Below, in pieces: positions 17,709 through 27,711 of a stretch of DNA of 64,000 nucleotides (position 1 is its first letter; every line of letters begins with the position of its first letter). The position numbers were made by a program, and so were the translations under genes. Source of the stretch: an uncultured Oscillospiraceae bacterium (GTDB taxonomy: Bacteria; Bacillota; Clostridia; Oscillospirales; Oscillospiraceae); the NCBI GenBank assembly GCA_910578735.1, contig CAJTSQ010000006.1, positions 34,067 through 98,066 of the forward strand. The letters are read 5' to 3'. Below the pieces are notes generated by a model that worked only from the letters and a program-made list of their open reading frames with translations, had not been told where the DNA came from and ran no database searches.

Positions 17709-19406
17709 TCAGCCGTCGCCCAGCACCCGGTATATCTCCTCCGGGGTGGTAATGCCGTCTTGCACCAGCCGCCGGCAGTTCTCCATCATGGGGTGGAAAT
17801 TGGCGGCGGCCACAGCCGCCTCCAGTTCCTTCAGCGACCGGGCATGGATGGCCCGGCGCATGGCGGAGGTAACCTCCAGGATTTCAAAGACGCCCACCCG
17901 GCCCCGGTAGCCGGTGCCGAAGCACTCGCCGCAGCCCCCGGGCCGGTAGAACAGGGCGTCCCCCGGCGCCATCCCCAGGGCGGCCAGCTCCTCCGGGGAG
18001 GGGGTATAGGCCTGGCGGCAGTGGGGGCACAGCCGCCGCACCAGCCGCTGGGATACAATGCCCTTCACCGCTCCGGCGATAAGGTAGGGCTCCACGCCGA
18101 TGTCCAGCAGACGGTCCACCGAGGACACGGCGTTGTTGGTATGTACCGTGGAGAGCACCAGGTGGCCTGTCATGGCCGCCCGCATGGCGATCTCCGCCGT
18201 CTCGCCGTCCCGAATCTCGCCCACAGCGATGATGTCCGGGTCCTGGCGGAGCACCGAGCGCAGGACGTTGGCAAAGGTGAGGCCTGTCTTGTCGTTGATC
18301 TGCACCTGGCACACCCCGTCGATGTGGTACTCCACCGGGTCCTCCAGGGATACCAGGTTGACCTCGTCGCTCTTCAGCCGGCCGATCATGGCGTAGAGGG
18401 TGGAGGTCTTGCCCGAGCCGGTGGGACCCACCATGAGGATGACCCCCTCGGTGGTGCGGTCTACCAGGCGGCAGAACCGCTCCCGGTTCTCCCCCTCCAG
18501 GCCGATGCCCTCCAGGGTGGACAGCTCCGGCGACTTGCGCAGCAGCCGGACCACTACCTTTTCGCCGTAGATGGTGGGCAGGGTGGAGATGCGCAGGTCT
18601 AGGGTCTCCTGGCGGACGGTGACGTTGGCCCGGCCGTCTTGGGGGATGTTCTTCTGGGCGATATCCATGCGGGCCATGATCTTCATGCGGGAGATCACCG
18701 AATTTTGCAGCTCCCGGGGCACCGGGATGATGGGGCGCAGGATACCGTCGATGCGCATGCGGATGGTCATGCTGCCCTCGCCGGGCTCCAGGTGGATGTC
18801 GCTGGCCCCCTCGGTACAGGCCCGGTCGATGATGGAGTTCACCAGGCGGATGGCCGGGGCGGCGTCCGCCTCGTCCTCGTCCACCGCCGTGATCTGGGGC
18901 AGGGCGGCGTCTCCCGCGCCGCCGTACTGGCTGCCCAGCAGATCCCGCCGCATGTCTTCGATGGCCCGCATGGCCCCCTGGTTGCTGTACAGGTTCTGCA
19001 CCGCCCGGTCCACCGCCGCCGAGGCGGCGATGAGGGGAATCACCCTGCGCCGGGTGACCGACTGGACCTCCTCAATGGCCACAAAGTTCAGCGGGTCGGC
19101 CATAGCGATGCGGATGTCCGTCCGGGTGACCCGGACCGGGACCACCGAGTACTTTTTCGCAATGTTCTTGGGCAGGACCTGGGCCATCTCAGAGGGGATG
19201 GTAAAGCTGTTCAGGTCGATAAACTCCACGCCCAGCTGGCTCATCAGGGTGTCGATGAGCTGCTTCTCGGTGATAAAGCCGTGCTTTTGCAGCACTGTGC
19301 CCAGCCGTTCCCCGGTGTCCGCCTGGAGCTTCAGCGCCTCGTCCAGCTTCTCCTGGGTGATGGTTCCGCTCTTGACCAGCAGGTCGCCTAACCGGATATA
19401 CTTCAT
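17709..19406 (-). CDS. pilB: Pilus extension ATPase PilB with tandem MshEN motifs
   Basis: This 565-residue protein has an N-terminal MshEN domain with two full 24-residue motifs: RLG-L-G-L-L-Q at about residues 5-28 and again at about 36-59. These are the known c-di-GMP-binding pattern. The secretion ATPase domain follows with Walker A GPTGSGKTS and Walker B IIAVGEIRDGE. A tetracysteine zinc site (CPHC...CGEC) lies near the C-terminus. The start at 19406 overlaps the upstream minor pilin as ATGA and matches the family start. It powers pilus assembly; the MshEN motifs imply control by c-di-GMP. Confidence 0.94.
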   Translation of the reverse strand: MKYIRLGDLLVKSGTITQEKLDEALKLQADTGERLGTVLQKHGFITEKQLIDTLMSQLGVEFIDLNSFTIPSEMAQVLPKNIAKKYSVVPVRVTRTDIRIAMADPLNFVAIEEVQSVTRRRVIPLIAASAAVDRAVQNLYSNQGAMRAIEDMRRDLLGSQYGGAGDAALPQITAVDEDEADAAPAIRLVNSIIDRACTEGASDIHLEPGEGSMTIRMRIDGILRPIIPVPRELQNSVISRMKIMARMDIAQKNIPQDGRANVTVRQETLDLRISTLPTIYGEKVVVRLLRKSPELSTLEGIGLEGENRERFCRLVDRTTEGVILMVGPTGSGKTSTLYAMIGRLKSDEVNLVSLEDPVEYHIDGVCQVQINDKTGLTFANVLRSVLRQDPDIIAVGEIRDGETAEIAMRAAMTGHLVLSTVHTNNAVSSVDRLLDIGVEPYLIAGAVKGIVSQRLVRRLCPHCRQAYTPSPEELAALGMAPGDALFYRPGGCGECFGTGYRGRVGVFEILEVTSAMRRAIHARSLKELEAAVAAANFHPMMENCRRLVQDGITTPEEIYRVLGDG

Positions 19407-19909
19407 GGTCCTCCCCCTGTCGCCCCGTCTCTCTTTCCATTCAGGCACCGGACTGTTACGCTTGTTCCGGCGCTGATTGCCTCATCTTTTGTGGTTATGG
19501 TGAGTTCAATGGTAAAGTTGGGCTCCGCATACCCGATCTCCATCTCCTTCACCCGGTAAGCCCCCTTCAGGCCGTAGGCCCCAGTGGGCAGGACACGCTT
19601 GCCGTTGGCCAAAATCTGGCCGTTCTCATCCACCGTCAGGCTGGTACCCGCTCCGTAGGAGTCGCTGGTGTAGGTGAATCCTACGCCGTCTGCACTCACA
19701 TCCCGGGCGTAGCGCAGGTCGTCAGCCAGGGCGTCCACAGCGGTGGACAGCAGCAGCTCCACCTCTGACTGGGCCGTCACGGCCCGGTAGGTGCGCACCG
19801 CCATTTGCAGGCCGGTGTTCAGCAGCAGTCCAAGCAGGATCAGGATCACCACCGCGGCCAGCAGCTCCACCAGGGTCAGGCCGCCCTCGCCCCTCAGCTT
19901 CTTCCTCAT
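19403..19909 (-). CDS. Minor pilin with prepilin signal
   Basis: This 168-residue protein has a type III signal cleaved after GEGG, mature N-terminus LTLVELLAAV with Glu5, and a single hydrophobic helix. The rest reads like a PulG/PilW-type head with a short beta-rich domain. It overlaps both neighbours by four bases, so translation is coupled. It probably belongs to the tip-priming complex together with the next two genes. Confidence 0.85.
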   Translation of the reverse strand: MRKKLRGEGGLTLVELLAAVVILILLGLLLNTGLQMAVRTYRAVTAQSEVELLLSTAVDALADDLRYARDVSADGVGFTYTSDSYGAGTSLTVDENGQILANGKRVLPTGAYGLKGAYRVKEMEIGYAEPNFTIELTITTKDEAISAGTSVTVRCLNGKRDGATGGGP

Positions 19910-20208
19910 GGGTCCGTCCTCTTGTAGGAGTACAGGCCCGCGTCGCCGTGGATACTCACGCTCAGGTCTTTGGTCTGGCTGTTGGCCGGATTTTCAATGC
20001 GAACTGTTCCGGCAGCCCCTGTCCCGGACCGCTCCTCCGCAAGGGTGAGGGCCTCGTAGTGCCTCCGGTCCAGGTCTTGGGCTTCCCGGTCCATGCCGGC
20101 AGAGGCCATGACGCAGCCGAACAGCAGCGCCACCGACAGGGAGGCGATGAGGATGGAGGCCAGCACCTCCACCAGCGTCTCGCCCCGGCTGTTATGAAGC
20201 TTTTTCAT
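19906..20208 (-). CDS. Small minor pilin with prepilin signal
   Basis: This 100-residue protein has leader MKKLHNSRG and then ETLVEVLASIL. The cleavage Gly is followed by Glu at +1, and Glu5 is also present. One membrane helix and a small head remain. It resembles GspI/PilV-like minor pilins. It overlaps both neighbours by four bases. Confidence 0.82.
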   Translation of the reverse strand: MKKLHNSRGETLVEVLASILIASLSVALLFGCVMASAGMDREAQDLDRRHYEALTLAEERSGTGAAGTVRIENPANSQTKDLSVSIHGDAGLYSYKRTDP

Positions 20209-20978
20209 CCGCCCGCCTCCTTCTTGACGACGTGGTCCAGGGTCCAGGTGAGAGGCGCCGTCTCGCAGGAGCCATTCGCCGCCTGACCGCTCAGGACCAG
20301 CAGGTTTTCCGGCTTGCCCCCGGGCTTCAGCAGGGCCTCCATGATGTACTCCAGGTGGTCCTTCAGGGTGGCGGTCAGGACGACCTCCCCCTTGGCGTTT
20401 ATCCGCACCGTGATCTGGACCTCATCAGTCAGCGCCCCGCAGGCATCCCTGTCCGCATCCACCGTGAGGGTGAGGGCGTGAGGGCTCTGGGGCTGAATGT
20501 CGTTCAGCGCCGTGTACCTGTACTCATCCAGTGGGCTCCGCTGGCCCGGAGGGACTTGAAAACTGTCCGCAAACATGCTGTCCAGGTCGTGGTACAGGGG
20601 GGCTGTTTCGTTCAGCTCCCAGGCCGCCCCGGCCACACGCAGCTCACCGGTTTTTTGCTTGTAGTCATGCTTATAGTGGTCAAAGACACTGGTGGTGTTT
20701 CCCTCCTCGTCCGTCACCGTGATATAGACCGGCTCCCGATGATAGCTGTACTTTCCCACATACTCCACCCGCTCCAGCTCGCCGCACATCAGGGTGAGGG
20801 CGGAGGAGAGGGTGAGGTATTTCTGCTGTTCCTCTCGATTGCTGCGCAGCTTGCCCGCGTTGGAGGCCGCCGCCATCAGCACCGACGCCCCCACCATCAT
20901 GCACACCAGCAGAAACAGCAGGGCCAGGAGAATGGACGCCCCCCGGCTGCTGTGCAGTTTTTTTCTCAGTCTGTCCAA
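20205..20978 (-). CDS. PilX/GspK-like pilus assembly protein lacking Glu5
   Basis: This 257-residue protein has leader ...SSRG followed by ASILLALLFLLV, so position 5 is Leu and not Glu. Among known pseudopilins the absence of Glu5 marks the GspK-type protein that caps the fibre. The head is larger than those of its two partners, as for GspK and PilX. It lies 22 bases after the giant prepilin and overlaps the next minor pilin. Confidence 0.78.
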   Translation of the reverse strand: MDRLRKKLHSSRGASILLALLFLLVCMMVGASVLMAAASNAGKLRSNREEQQKYLTLSSALTLMCGELERVEYVGKYSYHREPVYITVTDEEGNTTSVFDHYKHDYKQKTGELRVAGAAWELNETAPLYHDLDSMFADSFQVPPGQRSPLDEYRYTALNDIQPQSPHALTLTVDADRDACGALTDEVQITVRINAKGEVVLTATLKDHLEYIMEALLKPGGKPENLLVLSGQAANGSCETAPLTWTLDHVVKKEAGG

Positions 20979-21000
20979 GGGACGTTCCCTCCTCTCCGAT

Positions 21001-24000
21001 TTAGGCCCCTTCGCCCTCCTCGGGCTTAGGCGGTACGGTGACAGTCAGCGTGTGAGGCAGGCCGTCCAGGGTCAGGGTGATGTTCAGCTTGACACCGTCC
21101 GCCGGGAATGCGGCGCCGGGCTCCACTCTTTTCAGGCTGACAACGGAACCGCTGACTCCGGCTTCAAAGCCCGCCAGACCGCCGTCTGGAAGCTCGGCAG
21201 CCAGGTCTTTCAGCTCATAGCCCTCAAAGCTGATACTCCAAGTCCCGTCATTCTTGTCCCACGCGCCTGCGGGGAGGTCCAGGGGGATGATCTCCATAGG
21301 CGGGTTCCCGTTTCCCTGGCCCCGGATTACGGTATACCCGTCCTGGGTGTAGGTGTAGGACACAAGCAGCCGCACCTGCTCCCCTGTAAGAGGCCCGTCT
21401 GTCCGGGCCAGAGTGAGGAAGGGCAGCTCTCCCTCCGCAGGCTCCGGTACCTCCGCGGAGAAGGGCGGGGCCAGGGCGCTGACCGCAAGATCGCTCAGGA
21501 CACCCGCCAGCGCCACATAGTCCTTCCCGCCCGCCTTGAGGCCGTAGGGCGTCAGGGTGACGCGCACCGTGTCGTTGGGGAAGGCACGCACCGCGCTGGG
21601 GCGCAGCTCCACATTGGCGGTCACATAGACGGTGATGGGCAGGGAGTACTCCACGCCGCCCGCCTCATAGGTGACTGTGACCGTGACGGGGACGTCGCTC
21701 GCCTCCTCTGCGGCTATGGCCAGTTTGCCCCCCTGCGTAACCGAGGCCTTGACGGCAGGGCTGCCGCCGGGATCCGCCGACCAGGTCCCGCCGGCGGGAA
21801 CGCCGGCGCTCAGTTTCAGCGTCTCGGTGTGGTCCGGGCCGGTGAACAGGTCCAGGTAGACGGGGCTGCCGCCGCCGTCGCGCTCAATGCCTTGGAGGGT
21901 CCAGCCGCCGTAGTGGACGTTGTATTGCCCGCCGTCAGGCTTGTTCGGGTCCTGGGGCTGGGTGAGTACGGTGGGGAAGGGGTAGTTCATGCCCTGCAGC
22001 TCCAGCCGATTCTTGGGCGCGTAGCTGTACCGGCCCGCCATGTCCAGTCCTCCCACCTCGGAGGTGACCGGGCAGTAGGGGGCATAGCAGTCGGGCGGGT
22101 TCCGGTTCTGCTTGTTGTTCAGCATCTGGTAAATCGACTGGTTACCATAGGTTTTGTCGTAAATATCCTCCCAGCCCGCAAGCTGACGGTAGGTGATGGC
22201 ACGCTGCTCTCTATTTTCCCCGCCGTCCTTGCCGGCCAGATAGTAGTTGTTGGATAGATTGACTGTGCCGTTGTTGGTCGCGCGGCCGCGGCCGCCGATC
22301 TCATAGATATCCTGAACCGCTCCGCCCTTGACAGGCAGGGTCAGATAGCTGTAGCAGTTGGAGACGGAGGCACCTGCGTTTTTATCCTCGCCGCCAAATA
22401 CCCCCATGCCCAGGCCGCCGATGAGCCGGCCGGCGTAGATTTTCGCGCTGTATGCCTGATTCGACACGGTAATCTCTCCGCCGGTGTAGCAGTTGGTCAC
22501 GCCGGCTGTGGTGGAACCAACCAGGCCGCCTACACGGATGGGAGAATCCATTCCTCCGCCGCTGTGGTTGTAGCCGGTATAAGAGTCGTTCCCCTTGTAA
22601 TTCCCGGTGTAGGTCTGTATCAGTTCGATGTTGGTAACCGCCACACAGCTTTCCAGCTTTTTGTCGGTCATGCCAACCAGGCCGCCGATGGCACCGCCCA
22701 TGCTGCCGGTTCCGGCATAACGGGTCACATCCTTTATGGTGTAGCCGGCTACTGCGCAGTTGGAAATCTCGCTGTTCAGCGCCATGCCCGCCAGAACGCC
22801 GCCGGCGTACCAGGCGTTGTTCCCAGTACCCTTACGGCCCCAAACAGTCACAGCGTCTGTCCCTTCCTCGGAATACATGACAATGTTTTTCAATGCGGCA
22901 TCCTGCACCGCGCCGAACAGGCCCATACAGTTGACCTCATAGTTATTGGTGTTTATGCTGATATTGAAATTTTTCACGGTGTAGTTGCCGCCGTCGTAGG
23001 TGCCGCCGAACCAGCCGGGCAGACTGTTCTCCGTCACATAGAGCTCCGCGATAGAGAAGAACACGCCGGGGCAGACTATGTCATTGCCGTCCTTATCTTT
23101 TCCATCGGTATAGGTATTGCCCTCCGCAATCCAGTCCATATCGTGGGTCTGCTTCCAATGGTAATCCCGTTTGTGTGTGCTGTCACTCAAATACGGGAAA
23201 CGGGTGGCGTTAGGATAAGAGCTGTAGCCGATGGGGACATCTGTGTAGACCGTATCATACCAGTTGATCTCCTGGAGCTGGGTACCGCAGCGCACCTGAT
23301 AGGGATTGTTCTCCGTGCCGGGGGTGCTGCTTCCATCAGAAGCCCCGCCGGTTACCGCCAAGCCGCCGTTATGCTTCACCGACATGGCATCCGCAAACTG
23401 AGGGTTGATGATGAACTCCACCGCTGTGCTGCCCTGGGTCAGCGTGAAGGTTCCGCTGTTGGGATCGAGCTCAGAGCTTCTGCCATTAGCTGTCGATACA
23501 TCCTTGAACAGGCACAGGCCGGCGGTATCCCGCTCCTGCCTGCTCTCCCCGCTGACATCTCCCGCCGCTCTGCCGCCCTCATGATAAGAATTCCAGCAGT
23601 GGAAGGTATACCCGCTCATCAGACTGCGGAGCCCATCTTCGGCGTTATCCTGCTTTGTTTTGGACGCAGTGTCGGCGGTAATCTTATTCGGGTCCATATT
23701 TGTCAGGGCGATTTCTCCCTTGGGCTTAACATTATTCCAGCCATACTGTTTCTCCGCTCTTTCCGGGTCCTCCCAATCCACATACTGTGTATAGGCGATG
23801 TTCGCCGCTTTGAAATTGACCACGGTATCGCCCTTGGTGTAATACCCATAGCCATAGTCGGTGATTACCCGGCCGTCGTTGTGGACCTGGGAGAGGGTGG
23901 TCTGCTTGGTGATGGCGCCCTTTTTGCCGTCTGCCACCTTCTCCGGGTCCACCGCCAGGGCGCTGAGGTGATAGGTGGGATTGCCGGCGGCCCTGGGATC

Positions 24001-27000
24001 GACGCCGTTTTTGAGCTCCTCCTGCCAGTCCGCGTCCACCATTTTCTCCCAGTAGAACACCCCCATCTCCCCCAGGGGCATGGGCTCGGGCCAGCGGCCG
24101 TAGTGGATGTACTCCCCCTTCTTGTTCTGTACAGCGGTGGGATAGGGATAGAGCGGGCTGCTCTCCTCCTCGGTCCGCTGGGGGCTGTGCTGCGCCTTCT
24201 CCATCCCAGAGACGGCATAGGCGTCCGCGCCCTCGCCGGACAGGCGGGCATAGGTGACGCTCTCCGCCTTGTCCCCATCCTGGTGGTACTTGGCGGCATA
24301 GGAGGCCCCGCGGTAGGTGAAGTTCCCCTGGTCCAGGTAGCCGGTGCCGGACTGGCTGCCGTACTTGCCGCCGCAGAATCCGAACAGCTCCACATTCTCG
24401 CCGCTGGACTGCAGGTCCACCGCCGCATAGGAATTGGTGATGCTTCCGTAATTCCACCCCACAAAGCCGCACAGGCGGGCGGTCTTTACGGTGCTGACCG
24501 ACACATTGACCCGGCCCACCGCGTAGGAGGCCGTGATGGAGCGGGAGACGCCGTTCTCCCCCACCAGACCGCCGAGGTAGACCTGGGCAAAGTTGAAGCA
24601 GTCGGCGCTGAGTTTTTCAAACTCCGCCGCGCTGTTACGGACGACACCCTGGTTCCGCCCCACCAGGCCGCCCACATAGAGCTCCACGCCGGAGGCCATC
24701 GCCACCAGGTTCGCTCCGGAGACGGCGCAGTTGTCCACCGTGCCCGCGCTTCCGCCCGCCAGCGTGCCCACATACAGCTTTTGGGCCGTGCTGCCCAGAT
24801 TGACGGACACATCCTGGCCCGGCATCTGGTAGACAATGTTCCGCAGCGTGCCCTCAGAGTAGCCGAACAGCCCCGCATACTGGCGCTTCGCCGCCTCCTC
24901 CACCCGGGGCACCACGTTTTTGATCGTGTTGCAGTCCCCGTTGTAGGTCCCTGCGAAGGGCTCCTTCAGGCTGCCGATGGGCTCCTGTTCGTAGGGCCCC
25001 TTTCCCGGAAAGAGGCTGTAGCCGGTGTAGGCGGCATAGTCCAGGTCCAGGATCTGGCGAAAGACACTGTTCCGGGTGTAGTACTCCCGATGCTCGCTCA
25101 GGCTGTACAGGTGCCGGGGAGTGCGGAGCTTGACCTCCCCCATGGCCCCGGCCAGCTTGCCGGCATAGGCCGTCACCGTCTCCGCCGTCCAGCCGCCCTC
25201 CGTGCCCCGGTCCGAAATGACGGGCACCACCGTCTCGGCAAAATGGGGGTTGTAAAAGTACTCGCCGCTGGGCTGCTCCCCTTCGCCGCCCAGGGCCAGC
25301 TCAAACTTCAGGCAGCGGTAAAAGCAGGTCTGGGCATAATCGCTGTTTACCAGGCCGTCGGGCAGGGGAATCATATAGTAGTCCGCTGAATTCCCCTCGT
25401 CGTTTTGCCACTGCGTGGGAATCAGTTCGCCCTTTTGATAGCTCAGAGAAGTGTTTTGCGTGGTTCCCGCTTTGTCAAGATATGTGTAGTCAATCCTGAT
25501 GCCAGCCGCATTTAAGTCCTCCCGCAGGAAGACCACGGCATAGCCGTCGGACAGGATCCTCTTGTTGTCGGACAGCTGCTGAATCAGGTCCCGGGCGTTG
25601 CCGCCGGAGACGCCCCAGGTGTTGTCGCTGTACCGCTCGTAGTAGACCAGGCTGGGTTCCTTGAACTCCGCGCCCCAGTCGCCGTAGTGGGGCAGGCTGG
25701 CCAGGCCGGGGAAACTGTAGACGTTCAGCGTCAGGTGCTCTCGGAGGTTGTAGGGGTGGCTGTCATCGGTCTTGCGCGCGAAGGCCCCGCCCATGGTGCT
25801 GATAAACCCGTCGGAGGTCATCTCGGCGTAGACCGTGCTTTTCAGCGTTCCGCTGATTTGATCCGACTCCTTGCCCAGGAAGCGGGTGTTGACAAAGCTG
25901 TCGCCGGCCTGCATCTCTGTGAGGAAGTAAAAGGTGTTTCCCAGCTCCCGGCCGGGGGAGCGCATGGCGGAATACGCGTTTTCGGCGCGGGTGGTCCCGG
26001 TTCCCAGGCACAGCCCGGCCGCCTTGTTCCCGCCCGTGATGTATCCGGCGGCGTAGCAGTTGGTCAGGGCGGCGTTCCTTCCATTGTCCAGCTGCCCAAT
26101 CAGCCCGGCAACGCTCGCCTTAGCGCCCCCGGTGAGGTAGCAGTCGGCGTAGGAATATTTGATTGCCGTTGGGCCGCTGTCGGCTGTGCCAATCAGGCCG
26201 CCAGCGCTGGCGGCTCCGTCGACCAGGGTGGCGGCCAGGCTACCGGTGATGGTGCAGTTGCCCTTCGAATACCCCACCAGGCCGCCGGCGCTGGCACCGG
26301 TAATCTGGTACTGATAGCCCGCGCCCTCCGCGTCGCTGCCCAGCACCGCCTTCAGGTCGGTCACGTCCCCGTCCGGCTCCCAGTAGACCCAGCAGTTTTG
26401 AATGACAGCATCGCTGGTGTGGCCCACCAGGGCCCCGGCGCAATATTCTCCGGCGGCGGTGACGGAGGCGTTGACCAGACGGATGTTTTTAAATGTCATG
26501 CCCTTCGCTCCCGTGCCGCCTCCGGTTCGGGAAAAGAGGCCTGCATGGGCGTTGGCGCCGGTAAACTTATCATTTGCCCCGCTGACGTACAGGCCCTGAA
26601 TCTTGTTGGTCCGGCCATCATAGCCCGTCAGTCTGCTGTTGTAGATGGGAATGAAGTCGTAGTCCCCATAGGTCTCGTTGCCCTTGCAGCGGATATCGGC
26701 GGTCTGAATGGCGGAGGTCTTGCCTGTCACGCCGGAGTTGTAAGCGCCGGCATCCAGATTTTGCAGGTGGCGCAGGTATTTGATGTATGCGATGTCCTCG
26801 CCGCTCCCCTCCTGGAAGATGCTGTTGTTGGTTTCGCTGGCGGACAGCGCCGTGAAGGACGCCCTGGCCCGGGGGGTGAGGACGGCGGTGACGGTGATGT
26901 CATCGCCTGGAGTGACTCCGGAGTTCAGTTTGCTGAACTTCCACTCCTCTTTCTCCAGACTGTCCAGCACCCAGGTGCAGCGGAAGGAGACGCCATTGGA

Positions 27001-27711
27001 GCCGGTCAGGTCCTGATTGACGGTCTTCCGGCCGTCATATGTACTGTCGGTCAGGTCCAGGTTCCCCAGCTTTACCGACAGGCCGGCCAGGCCGGGGGCG
27101 GTATATTCCACCGTTACGGTGAGCTCCTCCCCGTTGGTAATCATCACCTTGAGGGTGGGTTCCTCCGGGATGTCCAGCTCGATATCCGCCCCCTGGGCGG
27201 CCTCGCCGTTGTACCAGCCCACCAGCTTCTCGTTCTTCAGCTTCAGCCGGTCGGAGCGGCTTGCGGCCCATTTGTCATAGAAGGCAGAAAAGTCAGAGGC
27301 CACAAGGGCGGACAGGGAGGACTCGGCGTAGAACACGTCGGTGACGCTGCCGCTGCTTCGGTCATAGACGATGTAGAAATCACCGTTCCGCAGGGCCGGA
27401 TCGATGCTCCCCGCGGGCAGCAGGTCCTCCGTCACCGCAGCCTTTGACACATAGTCGAAGCGCGACGCGGGGTCCTCCGGGCCAAGCTGGCTGTTCAGCC
27501 GCCGGGCCCCGGACAGCAGCACCGCCCGGTTCTCCGCCGCCATGTAGATCTCCCGGGCGGCGTTGTCCAGCTCGGTGAGTTTCAGCAGGTCTCGGTATCG
27601 GACCACAGAGACCATGGAGATCCCCAGCAGGATGACGATAATCGCCACCGCCGCCAGCAGCTCCACCACGGTAAAGCCGCCGTCTGTTTTGTTTGTGTGA
27701 TTCAGTTCCAT
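21001..27711 (-). CDS. Giant prepilin-like adhesin (2,236 residues) with GLUG-type repeats
   Basis: The N-terminus has a perfect prepilin signal: a short leader ending TDGG, then FTVVELLAAVAIIVILLG with Glu5. Behind this one pilin helix lies over 2,100 residues of extracellular-type sequence. It holds many GGLVG or GGLIG units followed by short Asn/Cys/Tyr-rich turns (for example YVGGLVGRNQG, YLGGLVGENG, VGGLVGSTTAG), the pattern of GLUG motifs in surface proteins. Two or more Ig-like beta domains appear towards the C-terminus. Ordinary minor pilins are 120-300 residues. The start at 27711 has AGAGGG six bases upstream. It is the first gene of the pilus operon and probably the tip adhesin. 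Confidence 0.85.
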   Translation of the reverse strand: MELNHTNKTDGGFTVVELLAAVAIIVILLGISMVSVVRYRDLLKLTELDNAAREIYMAAENRAVLLSGARRLNSQLGPEDPASRFDYVSKAAVTEDLLPAGSIDPALRNGDFYIVYDRSSGSVTDVFYAESSLSALVASDFSAFYDKWAASRSDRLKLKNEKLVGWYNGEAAQGADIELDIPEEPTLKVMITNGEELTVTVEYTAPGLAGLSVKLGNLDLTDSTYDGRKTVNQDLTGSNGVSFRCTWVLDSLEKEEWKFSKLNSGVTPGDDITVTAVLTPRARASFTALSASETNNSIFQEGSGEDIAYIKYLRHLQNLDAGAYNSGVTGKTSAIQTADIRCKGNETYGDYDFIPIYNSRLTGYDGRTNKIQGLYVSGANDKFTGANAHAGLFSRTGGGTGAKGMTFKNIRLVNASVTAAGEYCAGALVGHTSDAVIQNCWVYWEPDGDVTDLKAVLGSDAEGAGYQYQITGASAGGLVGYSKGNCTITGSLAATLVDGAASAGGLIGTADSGPTAIKYSYADCYLTGGAKASVAGLIGQLDNGRNAALTNCYAAGYITGGNKAAGLCLGTGTTRAENAYSAMRSPGRELGNTFYFLTEMQAGDSFVNTRFLGKESDQISGTLKSTVYAEMTSDGFISTMGGAFARKTDDSHPYNLREHLTLNVYSFPGLASLPHYGDWGAEFKEPSLVYYERYSDNTWGVSGGNARDLIQQLSDNKRILSDGYAVVFLREDLNAAGIRIDYTYLDKAGTTQNTSLSYQKGELIPTQWQNDEGNSADYYMIPLPDGLVNSDYAQTCFYRCLKFELALGGEGEQPSGEYFYNPHFAETVVPVISDRGTEGGWTAETVTAYAGKLAGAMGEVKLRTPRHLYSLSEHREYYTRNSVFRQILDLDYAAYTGYSLFPGKGPYEQEPIGSLKEPFAGTYNGDCNTIKNVVPRVEEAAKRQYAGLFGYSEGTLRNIVYQMPGQDVSVNLGSTAQKLYVGTLAGGSAGTVDNCAVSGANLVAMASGVELYVGGLVGRNQGVVRNSAAEFEKLSADCFNFAQVYLGGLVGENGVSRSITASYAVGRVNVSVSTVKTARLCGFVGWNYGSITNSYAAVDLQSSGENVELFGFCGGKYGSQSGTGYLDQGNFTYRGASYAAKYHQDGDKAESVTYARLSGEGADAYAVSGMEKAQHSPQRTEEESSPLYPYPTAVQNKKGEYIHYGRWPEPMPLGEMGVFYWEKMVDADWQEELKNGVDPRAAGNPTYHLSALAVDPEKVADGKKGAITKQTTLSQVHNDGRVITDYGYGYYTKGDTVVNFKAANIAYTQYVDWEDPERAEKQYGWNNVKPKGEIALTNMDPNKITADTASKTKQDNAEDGLRSLMSGYTFHCWNSYHEGGRAAGDVSGESRQERDTAGLCLFKDVSTANGRSSELDPNSGTFTLTQGSTAVEFIINPQFADAMSVKHNGGLAVTGGASDGSSTPGTENNPYQVRCGTQLQEINWYDTVYTDVPIGYSSYPNATRFPYLSDSTHKRDYHWKQTHDMDWIAEGNTYTDGKDKDGNDIVCPGVFFSIAELYVTENSLPGWFGGTYDGGNYTVKNFNISINTNNYEVNCMGLFGAVQDAALKNIVMYSEEGTDAVTVWGRKGTGNNAWYAGGVLAGMALNSEISNCAVAGYTIKDVTRYAGTGSMGGAIGGLVGMTDKKLESCVAVTNIELIQTYTGNYKGNDSYTGYNHSGGGMDSPIRVGGLVGSTTAGVTNCYTGGEITVSNQAYSAKIYAGRLIGGLGMGVFGGEDKNAGASVSNCYSYLTLPVKGGAVQDIYEIGGRGRATNNGTVNLSNNYYLAGKDGGENREQRAITYRQLAGWEDIYDKTYGNQSIYQMLNNKQNRNPPDCYAPYCPVTSEVGGLDMAGRYSYAPKNRLELQGMNYPFPTVLTQPQDPNKPDGGQYNVHYGGWTLQGIERDGGGSPVYLDLFTGPDHTETLKLSAGVPAGGTWSADPGGSPAVKASVTQGGKLAIAAEEASDVPVTVTVTYEAGGVEYSLPITVYVTANVELRPSAVRAFPNDTVRVTLTPYGLKAGGKDYVALAGVLSDLAVSALAPPFSAEVPEPAEGELPFLTLARTDGPLTGEQVRLLVSYTYTQDGYTVIRGQGNGNPPMEIIPLDLPAGAWDKNDGTWSISFEGYELKDLAAELPDGGLAGFEAGVSGSVVSLKRVEPGAAFPADGVKLNITLTLDGLPHTLTVTVPPKPEEGEGA

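Noticed and set aside
15761..17752. A 663-residue plus-strand open frame opposite pilC and pilT
   Set aside because: It is antisense to two well-supported pilus genes, with composition typical of a shadow frame.
22564..25389. A 941-residue plus-strand open frame inside the giant prepilin
   Set aside because: It is a shadow of the GLUG-repeat coding sequence. It has no ribosome site, no recognisable domain and a repetitive composition mirroring the opposite strand.
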